Positions 25,201 through 37,200 of a stretch of 64,000 nucleotides of DNA are shown here, in pieces. Both the position numbers and the translations under genes were made by a program. Source of the stretch: Pyxicephalus adspersus (taxonomy: Eukaryota > Chordata > Amphibia > Anura > Pyxicephalidae); the NCBI RefSeq assembly GCF_032062135.1, contig NC_092859.1, forward strand, positions 125,548,173 through 125,612,172, given 5' to 3'. The notes below the pieces were generated by a model. It had not been told where the DNA came from. It ran no database searches and saw only the letters and a program-made list of their open reading frames with translations. Every line of letters begins with the position of its first letter. The stretch's first letter is position 1.

Positions 25201-28200
25201 GCTGGAGAGGATACACTTTCATCAGTGAAACTGGGTGATCCTGGAACACACTGGATTCTACAATAATCCAAAATAGGCTGAAACGCTAACATTATCCTTA
25301 CTTAAAAAGCATTAGAATTGTTCTAATGTGAGGGGCGTGGCTTGGCGGTCTTAGGAGATGGCCGCATGTTAGATCTGCTCTGACGGCACCGGCGGCTTTT
25401 CTACACACACAGGGCACGGAAAGCTCAGCAGCATGGGTAAATCTAAGCAGGGCAGGGGGGGAAGCTCCCCCATACCCCTGCTCAGCACTCTTCTTCCTCT
25501 CAGCCCTCCATACGGGCTTTTACCAGCGACACTCCTGCGGCTCCCAGGGCTGCTAAGATGGCGCCGGCTCCTGCCTCCCCTCAGCACACGTGGAGCTCAG
25601 AGACTGAGGACACAAGGCGCCGGGATTCTGCTGCAGCCACCCGCTCTCATGAGTCCTCAGGTCCCTGCTCTCACACGCAGGCTTCCAGAGCAGAGCAGAG
25701 CAGAGGACGTGATCCACCAGAGGCTGCAGTAAAGGAAGGGGTGAGTTTTTCTCCCTCTATTGAGGGCTCCCCACCACCAGAGGCACATCAGACAGGGGGG
25801 ATATTCTGCTCCCCTGAAGGCCCCTATGCTTCCTTGGACGACACTGTTCCAGCTGTCTTCCGACCTGCGGCTGTTTCTTCTCCCTGGGGTGCAGTGTTAG
25901 GAGACTCCCCCGACCCCCAGGTCTCAGGACCCCCTGAGTTACGCAGAGAGGCATTTCCATCCCTGGGCTCCCTGCCTTGTGCACCCGCCCCCCCCCCTCG
26001 GGAAAGCCCAATACAGCACTTCATGAGGCTGCAGGCCCCTTATGTCTTAATACTCGAGGCTCCAGTACACCTATTGTGGGCACTCCATGGCAGCAACACC
26101 TTCAAATGTTACCCACCAAAGCGGATTTTCAACAGCTCATTACAGAGGTTCAGTCTACCCTGCGTTCTGAATTAGGGGCCCTACGTGCAGATTTTCAATC
26201 CCTGGCAGGAAGAGTGGGAGATCTTGATGAGAATTTACATCAGGCCAGGGGGGACATAGAGGCCTTAACCCATAAATTCAGGGACCACCACCTGAAAATC
26301 AGGGATCTCTACCGCCATTTAGAAGATATGGATAATAAGGCTCGCAGGAATAACGTTAGGGTCCGTGGTTTACCGGAGGCCACCCGCGATTCAGATCTGA
26401 AGCTAGTGCTGGAAGCCTTTTTCAACCGCCTTCTGGGGCGCCCCTCTTCACATGTTATCGACATTTCTATGGCCTTTCGGGCCTCGAGGCAACCGGCCTC
26501 AGCCGCAAGGCCACGGGATGTACTTTGTCATCTCACGGATACAGCCCTCAAGGATGAGATTATGGCGGCTGCGAGAAACGTGCGCAATCTGGAGTTCGAT
26601 GGGGCCCCCCTACAGCTATTCCAAGATTTGTCCTGGCACACTCTGCAACAACGACGCCTCCTGCAGCCACTCCTAACTATTCTACGGGATAATAGTATCC
26701 CCTATAGATGGGGCTTCCCGTTCAGCTTAACAGCACGCAGGGATGGCATTTCAGCAGTGCTACGCTACCCGGAAGATCTTTCTTCCTTCTGCCGGGACTT
26801 GGGGAATACTGTGCCCAAACTCCCAGGATGGGAGCTCGATCACCCCTTGCCCCCTCCTTCACCGGGATGGCAGGAGGTCAGACCCAGGAAGCACAGGAGA
26901 AGGGCCCAGCAGTCTTCTTCACCCCCTGCTCCCCCGGATGGTGGACGATACTGAAGGGGTTCTGTATGCCATAAAGTTTTCTACTATTGACAATCTAATG
27001 CTGTTTCTCTATGCTCATGCAATGTTTTAACATTTTGTTCTCCACTGACTTAACATGCTGGCAGTTATTGTTGGGTTTTTTGCCTGTATTGTTTATATTG
27101 CTTCACTTTTGTTTACCACTATGGGTGTTGGACCTCTCTAACGTGGGACGGTCCTCTACATATAACGCGGCAGTCTCCAAATTTGATGCTGGCTTGCATC
27201 CTGCACTTATTTTATATGGCATGTTGCCCGTTAGATTACCCGTATTGCTCTTACTGGATTGCTTATGTTTTTACCATTATACTTGGTGGCCCCCTGAAGG
27301 ATGAGGCTTCATGTGATTGTACCAGCTACCTCAGGAATTAATGCCACCTCACACCTTCCAAGGTTTGTACGGCAGGGTAACTGTCATGTTTAGGAGGTGC
27401 TGTCCCCATGTTTAATTAGATAGCGCTGAGACTAAGCTGCATTTTCTGTTTATGATGCATATGAGGTTATATGTTTAATATGTTGCCTTTTTGCCCTGTG
27501 ACTTTTTGGGGAGGTCCCGCACTTGGCCCGGTTTATGGGATGGGGTGCGGGGCGTCCCCTTGAAGCTCATGTTTTGCTGGACCGCCGTTGCCGGTCGATT
27601 TGAGTTTCCTTGTAATTTTATTCAGGTCTGTTTAATGCTGTGGAGACTGTTGGGCCCTGGCCCCCTTGGTAGTTAGTGTTGGTACACTTGCCAGGTACTG
27701 TTGTTCCCCAGTGGGCCTTAGGGACTTCTGGGGACCGGTGAGTGTCGGACGCTCCCTAGTCGCTTTATTGCGACTGTTTCAGGTTGTTTTTCAATGTGTG
27801 TTTTTCATTTTTCTGGGTCTTTCTGTCTTTTCGTTTTTGTCCCAGTTTTCTTTTCCCTTCCTCCCCCATATGGGCATTTTGCACTGTTTTCTGATGCCTC
27901 ACTGGATGCAAGTTGTTTGCCTTTCTCTCAGCTGGTCCATGGATAATATGCTCCTCATCAGATTGTTTTTTAATGGCGACTAAAATTCTTTCTCTGAATG
28001 TTAAAGGGCTGAACTCTAATACTAAGAGGAAGTTGGTGCTCAGGGAACTTAAATGCCATATGGCGGAGGTTGTTTTTCTACAGGAGACACATTATGATCA
28101 CTCGGGCACTTTTAACTTTATTTCCAAGTACTACCCTCAGGTCTATATGGCAAACTCTCCTTCCAGAAAGAAGGCAGGGGTACCCATTTTAATCAAAGAC

Positions 28201-31200
28201 TCCTTTAAGTTAACCCTAACAAGTTCTATCATTGATCCTGATGGCCAGTTCATAGTTTTACATGGTCTGCTGCAGGGAGTCTCTTTGACTTTGTGTAACA
28301 TTTATGCTCCTAATGTGGGTCAACTGCCATTCCTCTCCAAAATACTGGCCTTATTGGACGGGTTTGCCCATACTTATTTTATCTTGGGGGGTGATTTTAA
28401 TATAATTTTTTCCCCAACTCAGGACAGACTGTCTGCCTATGCTTCCCCTCCACCAGCCTCTGTCCTGCAGCACTAAGGCCTTTAGACAACTTATTAGGCG
28501 CTACCAATTATATGATAGTTGGCGTATTCAACACCCAACGAGTAGACAGTTCACGTTTTACTCTCCGCCCCACCACACCCACACTCGTATTGATCATATT
28601 TTTATCAATCTTCCGCTATTGCAGAACAGTGTGTCGGCTGACATTTTTCCCATTACTTGGTCGGACCACGCTCCAGTCACATTGGACGTTGTTCTTGCCC
28701 CTTCTCAGACTAGGGTATGTCACTGGAGACTGAATGACTTTCTCCTTAAAAACACTGACACCAAATTGCTCCTCACTACGGGTATCCAAAATTACTTCAC
28801 TGAAAACAAGGGTTCAGTGGCACATACCTCTACACTTTGGGAGGCTCATAAGGCGGTCATTAGAGGTCAGTGCGTGGCCCTGAGCTCTCGCCTAAAACGC
28901 AATTCTGCCCTGCAACGTACTCTGACTGAGCGGGAGTTGTGCTCAGCGGAGGCAAAACTTGTTAATAGGCCCTCATTGGGTCTTTTGTGGGAAGTGACCT
29001 CCCTCCACTCTAAATTAAGGGCTTTGGAATTGAGGAAGGTCAGTTGGATGATGCAACGCACCAGACAATTATACTACCACAAAGGCAATAAGGCTGACAC
29101 ACTATTGGCACGCAAACTTAGAGATGCTCGGGTTCAAGCTTCTCCCATGGCCGTTAAAGATGACCGTGGGGTAATGCGATATGACCCCTCCTGTATAGCC
29201 TCTTGCTTTGAAACTTACTACACCCAGCTATGCCAGGTGGTACACCAGGCACAGACCTCCCTAGGGGGCACTTTACAGGGGAAAATGGATTCCTACTTAG
29301 CAGACCTAGATCTTCCCCAGCTGTCGGAAGAGCATCTGGAACATCTCAACCGACCCATCACCGGAGATGAAATTTCTAAAATTATATCTCAACTTCCCTC
29401 TAATAAAGCCCCTGGTCCAGATGGCCTACCGTACTTGGATTACAAAACTTTTCTGCCAGAATTACTCCCACACTTGGAGGCTTTATTTAACGATTTTTTA
29501 CAAGGTAAGCCTATTCCACCTTCCATGTCCAGCTCTCATATTACAGTTATACCCAAACCGGGTAAAGATCCGGTGGACTGTGCTAACTATAGACCCATAG
29601 CGCTGCTTAATTCGGATCTCAAGATTTACACCAAATTGCTGGCTAATAGACTCGCACGGCTCCTGCCATATTTAGTACATGGAGACCAAACTGGTTTTAT
29701 CCCCTTCCGACATGCCAGTGATAACACCCGCAGGGTGATTGATGTTATAGACATCCTTAACAAACGTAAAACTCCATCCCTGTACTTTGGAACATGTATT
29801 TTGGTACTGTCCCATTATTCAGGGATATTGGGACCGGGTCCATAAGCTGCTTCAGGATGTAACGCAACAACAGTTGTCACTGGACCCGCTTACCCATCTA
29901 TTGGGGTTACCCTTCACGGGTCTTCCCAAACTTACTAGCAAACTGATTGCCCATGTTTTAGTGGCAGCTCGCACCCTGATCCCGACCAGATGGAAGTCCA
30001 CTCTACCCCCCTCTTTAGAGGACCTATATACCCATATACAGGATGTTCGCCTAATGGAATACCTTACAGCCCTTATACAAAACAAAGTTGATAGATTTGA
30101 AAAAACCTGGGATCCATGGGACACCTTCTATGCTCAATTACAAGTTTAGGGTTTACTTGTGCTCAACTTGCTCCGGTATACCTCACTAATGATGCCCACC
30201 TGCCCCCCTTCTACCCCCCCCCTTGTTGCTCATACGGGTTATTACTTTGATTGCTTATATGTACTTGTTTATTCTTTATTGTATGTTGTGTTTGTTGTTT
30301 GTTGTTTGTTTCAGCTGTGTTTGTTGTTTGTTTCAGCAATGCCGGATGGGATTTTACTTTGAACTTTGGCCTTGATGTTACTTGACAATAACATTACTAC
30401 ATATACTTTGATTGTTGGGTATTTTGCTACACCTGATGTTCATTGATATTATGCATATTGATCCTGTTCCTGTATTGCTGTACTCCTTGTTCATGTTAAA
30501 AATTTCAATAAAACTTCAATTTAAAAAAAAAAAGAATTGTTCTAATGTCTTAAACACATGTGTTGAATATCCTATATCTGGTCAGTAAAAAGGCTTCTTA
30601 ACTGGCTAGGTAAATGATCGACCAAAAACTGCAATCAAATGTGTCAGCCTGGCTGAAAAAAGCTGCAGGGAGAAGAACAGTTTGTGCGAATAAAAAAAAA
30701 GGCAAATGTATTCCAACATAAAAAATCCTGCCCTAGTAAACCATTGCAAATGTAAAGCCATGAAACAAGCCACTTAAAACTGCACTTGTATTTCCTTTTG
30801 TTCCCGTTCTTTAACATTTACATTTCATGTCGAACACTGTGTTGTTTATGTGATAATTTGATAGAAGGATTCTAGGAGGTATTTTGGCAGAGAGCCTTTT
30901 CAGCATTTTATTGTGCAGCAGTTAGTCAGAGAGAAGCAATTATAGCTTTGAAAAATAGCATATAATTCACAATTTGCAAGGTTTGCTCAGCAGAAAACGG
31001 GCTCCATTATATAGGTCATTTGCTGCAGAAAATGTCTTTTGCAGTATTATACCAAAACTGCCGAGATTCAGAGTCCATGAGCTAAAACAGCACTTATGTT
31101 CAGCAATGGTTGAAGTTCTCCTTCCATGACAATAAACACACACTCTTCCCCATCCACATGCAATTAATGGACTTAAAGTTTTTGCACAAAACCAGTAAAA

Positions 31201-34200
31201 TGTTTCTTTGACAATTAATGGACATCCTGAAATTTACTTTGCTCATTTATTTTACATAATCAGCCAAATGCAGAGCCATTTACTTCAGTACAGAAATATT
31301 AGGAAATGTTCATTTGTTATAAAACAAAAAAACAACAGAAAACAGGAAATGGGAATAGGCCACCCTCTGCCCTTGTACTTGTGTTTAACATTACATATTC
31401 ACTATAAAAAATTATCCAGCGACATCAGAGTCCTGGCATCTTCTTTTCTTTTATCCACTGTGTATAGTGCCTGGCTCATCGCTGACCAGGAAATAAAATA
31501 GATTGTGTTCCCGCTCTTTACAACCACAACAGCCAACAAAAATGTTCACTGCTGTATTCACTGACAACCATTTAGTCCTGAGAGCCCCCTTACTATTATT
31601 ATTAATAATAAACAGGATTTATAAAGCGACAACATATTAGGCAGCGCTGTACATTAAATAGGGTAATCAAATGACAGACATATATACGGACAGTGACACA
31701 GGAGGAGGAGAGGACCCTGACCAGAAGAGCTTACAATCTAGGAGGTGGGGGAAGTATCACACAATAGGAAAGGTGAAACACTTGCCATTTTACATATATA
31801 TATAAAAAAAAGCAAATAATTATATTCGGTAAAAGTCTGCTTTAAGTATTCCATGAATAGGTGAAACAATTTTAGAGACAGATATATTTTACTACCAATA
31901 TATCCACGGTCCGCCTTAATTGGCAGTTTTGACCGTACTGCCTAATTTTGTAAGATCATTGACTGCCAAACCAAACCAACAGTTTACATAATATAAAAGC
32001 AAGCACTATCATTTTTTTAAGACTTTGAGACAAATATCTCTATAACACAAAAATGAAATTAAATTAATATCTGAAACACTTTGTGATCATTTTATGCAGC
32101 TTTTATATTTAAGAGTCAATCCTTAAAGTTGTGGCATATAAAGTACATTCGAATGTCAAATGGTAAGTGCTAAATATGTCCCATTATGGCCTGGCCTGGT
32201 AACAAGCCCAAGAGACTTTTTTTTAAATCACAGCAAGCCATTAAATGCAAAAAATAAATCACACCAAATAAAATCATATCCTATAGAAATAAAAAATATA
32301 TTACCTATATATAAAATAAATGAAATATTTATTTATTTTATAATATATAAAATAAATGTAAAAAATAAAAACTAAACAAATGACCCACAACCTTACAGTT
32401 TCTAAAAATCATAAACGGAGTACATTCATTAAAATAAAACTTTAAAGAAGCCCTACCTTATATTTGGTCATAGTGCTAAAATGATTGTTCCTGAAGAATA
32501 CACATAGCTCTCCCTCCTGAAGAGTAGAAGTCAGCTCACTTAGTCCATGGTAAGTCAGCTGTGTGGCTGTGCCATTTAAAAACTGTTCAGCTACATAGCC
32601 TAGAAGTAAATCAGCAATGTAGTAATTAAATTTCTTCACAGTAAAAAAAATCTTTAACATCTTTTCAAAAAAAAATTAAGGCCATCTTCTAGGAAGGAAA
32701 TTGTACTTGAAGCTTGAATGCACTGCCCTTCAAATTCAAGAAACCAGCCCTCAAAGTCAGGGAATTTTTCCTGTTTGGACCAAGGGGAATCAGGGTAATG
32801 AGGAAGGATATTTAGATTTTTTTATTTTTGGTAAAGAGTTAGATTTTCTGCCAAGTCTCAGTGCAGTTTGTGTATCTGATTCATCCCTCTATCTGTCCTA
32901 TAGATCAATGTAAGCAAGCCCAATGTAAGCAAGAAGTAAGGTAAAATCTTCTTCTTTGCTTTGGGGTGATAATGGGCCTGATTTATTAAAGCTCTCCAAG
33001 ACTGAAGAGGATACACTTTCATCAGCGAAGCTGGGTGAAACCTGGAATGGGTCTGGTCCAGGATTGAAACCAAAAAAGCAAATGATTTTTAACCTCCTAG
33101 CCGTTAAGCCCAACCTTCGTACCGGCAAAAAAAAATGTCTAGGATGGTTAACCCCGAGTTTTTTCCCATCCTTACTTACCTGGTCCCGCTGTGCTCATCC
33201 AGCGTCGTGTTCGTGTTCCAGCGTCGTCCTCCGTCGATCTCCCTCTCCAGCGTCGGGTGCCTTCGTCGGGTGCCAGCGGGACCGGTAAGAAGCCGGCCGG
33301 CATCTTGTGTTCCGCCGGCAGAACACAAGATGCCGGCCGGCTTCTTACCTGGTCCCGCTGATCGTCCACGTCCTTCTTCTTCCAGCGCCGGATGATCTCT
33401 GAAACGAGAAGCCGTCCAGCGGAGAAAAAAAAACCGGACGGCTTCTCCCTGCGTGCGTGATGACGTTGGCGCGTGTGCGGGAAATTCAAATTGAAACTCA
33501 TTCAAACATTTTGTATTGGATTCAATACAAACTCCTGTATCCAATCCAATACAAAATAATTCAAATAATTACAAAGTATATAACTGGTAAATTCAAATTG
33601 TCATTTTGTATTGGATTGAATACAAACTCCCTATCCAATCCAATACAAAAAATAAAAAAAAAATAAAATAAAAGTAAATAACTTGGAAATTCAAATTTAT
33701 ATTTTGTATTTGATTGGATACAAACTTGCGTATCCAATCCAATACAAAATAATATAAAATTAATACAAAGTACATAACTGGTAAATTCAAACGTTCATTT
33801 TGTATTGGATTGAATACAAACTCCAGTATCCAATCCAATACAAAAAAATAAAAAAAAATAAAATAAAAGTAAATTCATTTTTTATATTCATATTATCTAC
33901 TAGAACCCCTGTTCGGACATATTTCTGTAAGTTACAGGTCTACAATTTAAAAAAAAAAAAATCATGAAAAACAGTGGATCACTTTTGGTACAGAAATCTA
34001 GACCTCAGTGTAACGCTCAGGTGGTTAAGAAATCCATTCCAGGTTTGTTGGATCATCCAGCTTCACTAATGAAAGTGTATCCTCTCCAGCCTTGAGGAGA
34101 GCTTTAATAAATCAAGCACATGGTAACATTAATTTAACAAAACAACAACTAATTAAAACTTAGAAAGCTATTGAATTTCAAACATTCTAACCTTACTGAA

Positions 34201-37200
34201 GCAGAAGGAAAGCCAACTGCTTTATTTTTTAACAATAAGTTTTACCTGAGTTCATCACCACAAATAAATAAACATGATCTAAGAGTATTTACTATAAAGG
34301 TTATTGAAAATACTGTCTAATAATTCGTCAATTTTTATTTACAACTAAAATGTAAGTATAGTAATCAAAGTCACTCACCCACCTTCACTAACCAGCTCAC
34401 TGTTGTCTGACTGCTTGCATGAAATGATCTTCTCTACCAGCTGGTTGTAGCTGCAATTACCGACTGCTTTTACAACTTCAGCAATCTGAGAGATGAAAAG
34501 TTAAATATAACACAGGTCAACAAAAAATTACTTTTGATAATCATCAGAAACCACAGCAAACTTTTCTAAATCTGTTTTTCGAGCAAATTTCAGATCTGTT
34601 TTCAGTTTTCCCCTAACACGTACAGTTCCTGAGGTATGAGTGCTATTATAGTTAACATGTACGTGCATGTATTTTGTACTAAAACATAAGCACCATTGAA
34701 GTGAATGGTAATACATCTTCTGTGGGAAGTAAAATAAGGCACACTGTGGTATAGATCTACTGAACAGCGTCGGTCAGGTACCATTGTTTCTTTAAAAAAG
34801 CTTAGAAAATGATTTTCCTGTGTGCTCTTTGTCTGGATTGTCGTGGTACAGCATCCAGCAGTAGTCAGCCATCATATTTTTATTCCAGAAACTTTGGTAG
34901 CGGTGATCCATTAACTGAATGTCCTGGTGAAAACGTTCTCCTTGTTCGTCACTCACCATACCAAGATTTTCTGGGAAGAATTCTAGATGTGAGTGCAAGA
35001 AATGTGTTTTTAATGACATGAGACAACTCAATTTCTGGTATGAATCAAGCAGATTCTGAACTCCTTCCTTGTATGCAGGAGACTTATGGTTGCCCAGGAA
35101 ATTTTCACACAGCCACCTGAATGCATTCCAAGCTTCTAGCTCAGCTGCTGAGAGTGATTGTTTGTAAACATCATCTTGCAAAACAGACTTAATCTGTGGC
35201 CCTATAAATATCCCTTCCTTCATTTTTGCAGTGCTTATGTTGGAAACTTCTCAACAAGGTACTGAAAACCCATGGAGTTTGATTTACCCATGGCCTTTAC
35301 AAGGTTCTTCATCAAGCCTAACCTGATATGGAGAGGTGGCAGAAATATTTTATGTGGATCAATCAGAGGCAGAAACTTGACACTGCTTGTTCCGGGCTTA
35401 TAGGTATCTCTTGGTAGCCAATCACACTTGACATAATGGTCTATATAATAATTGTATACATTGCAGCTATAATGGATATTGACTATTTTCACCATCAGTC
35501 TATAACAGAGACGAGAAGCAAATCATTAGGCTAAACATACATTATGGGCTCCACAACAGCCAGGTTAGCTGTGATGGTTGCATATGTAAATACTCACTTG
35601 ATGAAGTAAATTCATGGTCTGATCTGCAGGTCTGTGGGTGACCACAGCATCCAAAATTATAGAGTCCACAAAATTCCCACTAAGATTTGTAAAGGTGCAT
35701 ACAAGCTCCTGATCTTTCCTGCTTTTCAGTCTTACTGCCAGAACCCATGCTAAGTATATACAAATACATTAGCTGATACAGTACTTTTTAAAGCAAACAC
35801 ACTTTGCAACTTTTTAAATGTTTGAAACACTTATAAATGCCTATAAAAGATTATAAACATGTCCACTGAAATCAACAGGGGCATTTAGAAGCATTTATAA
35901 ACACTTATAAAGGTTTCCACAGCTGGCATATTTCGATTTTAAACGCCTGCTTTAAAACTCCTAAAAATGACTTTTTAGAAGCATTTTGGGATTTTTTAAA
36001 AGCTTGTATAAACACATTTAAATTCAGTACGGATGTTTCAAAGAATTTAAAAATAGTGTAGAATGTAAAAGTCAGTGTAGACTCTTAAAGGTAAAAACAG
36101 ATTATTTTCTATTTGTTTTGGTAAAATTTCTACCGTAAATCAAACAAACCTCTGGATCCACCAGCCAGCCGTGGTAAAGTGGTATATCAAGAAGATCAAA
36201 CACAATGCACTCAGGAGTGTACTCAAACACCCTCACGCCAGTGAACTTCACGTTGACATCTAGGCCAGTCTGTAACTTATGTAGAATAGCCATGGCATCA
36301 CTCATATTCTGTAACATAAGAAAAGAAAGATACAAGCAAATTCACCTATGTAGGAGTTCCCTCTACTCATCTTCACTTAATCTGGGTCAGACTATAGCAT
36401 TCTGTAATCACTAGATTTTTAGAGTGAAAATATCAGAACAGCTGGAAATTCTTAGATTGGAAGTTTTTACAAAATAAAATGCTGTTCATACAAATACACC
36501 CATCACAAACTGAATAAATCAAACTCAGAGAATTTTGTGAAAAAATGGACAAGTACATGTTACCTTTAATGAAAGTCACATGTCAATATGAGAGATACAG
36601 GCAGCTATACATTATTATTATTGCATAATGTGACGATAAATCTTGTGTAATCCTATCACTAACTGTCCCTCAGAAGAGTTCACAATCTATGTCCATACCT
36701 TAAATCGAATGTCTCAGAATATTAGGCGATTTTCATGGGAGAAGCCAATTAACCTACCAGTATGTTTTCAGGATGTGGAACCTCCTGAACAAAACCCATG
36801 AAAATGAGATTTGCACCTGGGACCATAGTGTCGCAAGGTGAGAGTGCTGGCCACTGACCCCTTGTAAATTCACCCTTTTTCTAATAATGTTGAGCTTGGC
36901 TTCCCCACAAGCCCTCCTGGGTTTTTAGTTCAACAGGCCGCCTCATTATTTAATAAGTAGTTTACAGAGCATAGCATGAAAGAAAGATAAGGCAGTCTGC
37001 ACTTTTACCTCAAAGAAAGAGACAAGGTCACTACTATTGGGCACATCTGTCTATTTTCAACCCACTCTTTCCTCCTATCATCATGATTCTTGTTAGCATA
37101 TAATCACTGCAGCACAACTTACTGGTTCCATGTGCTGTTTCTGCTTCTCCCAGTCAGGGTTCTGCTTTAAAGAGAATTAAAAGAGGCTGATACAAAATCA

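Larger units (their letters stand above)
25330..30532 (+). mobile_element. L1-like non-LTR retrotransposon, defective, with perfect target site duplication
   Basis: The 5.2-kb insertion lies in MINDY2 intron 6, antisense to the gene. It has a GC-rich 5' leader, ORF1, ORF2 with AP endonuclease and the start of the reverse transcriptase, a TG-rich 3' UTR, AATAAA at 30507 and a poly(A) tail. The 16-bp duplication AGAATTGTTCTAATGT flanks it at 25314-25329 and 30533-30548 without mismatch. Frameshifts in both ORFs and a large deletion in ORF2 show it cannot move by itself. The 5' end appears complete or nearly so. Confidence 0.95.
33093..34024. mobile_element. TTAA-flanked, piggyBac-like element with internal tandem array and hairpin
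   Basis: TTAA at 33089-33092 and 34025-34028 flank the 932-bp element. The ends are CCTCCTAGCCGTTAA and, inverted, CCACCTGAGCGTTAC. Inside lie a GC-rich GCGTCG-repeat region, an approximately 87-bp hairpin (33274-33360) and four tandem units of about 96 bp. The last 160 bp match 23616-23927. No transposase frame is seen. Confidence 0.8.
32974..34118. repeat. palindromic miniature element split by a later insertion
   Basis: The left arm (32974-33088, gggcctgatttattaaagct) and right arm (34029-34118, agctttaataaatcaagcac) are the two halves of one copy. The 33093-34024 element sits between them at a TTAA. Confidence 0.85.

Noticed and set aside
25558..26175. Separate 205-codon gene starting MAPAPASPQ
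   Set aside because: It is the N-terminal part of L1 ORF1 shifted out of frame, inside the retrotransposon.
27011..27983. Several short open frames between the L1 ORFs as additional L1 proteins
   Set aside because: They are short, overlapping, hydrophobic from T-rich codons and have no motif.
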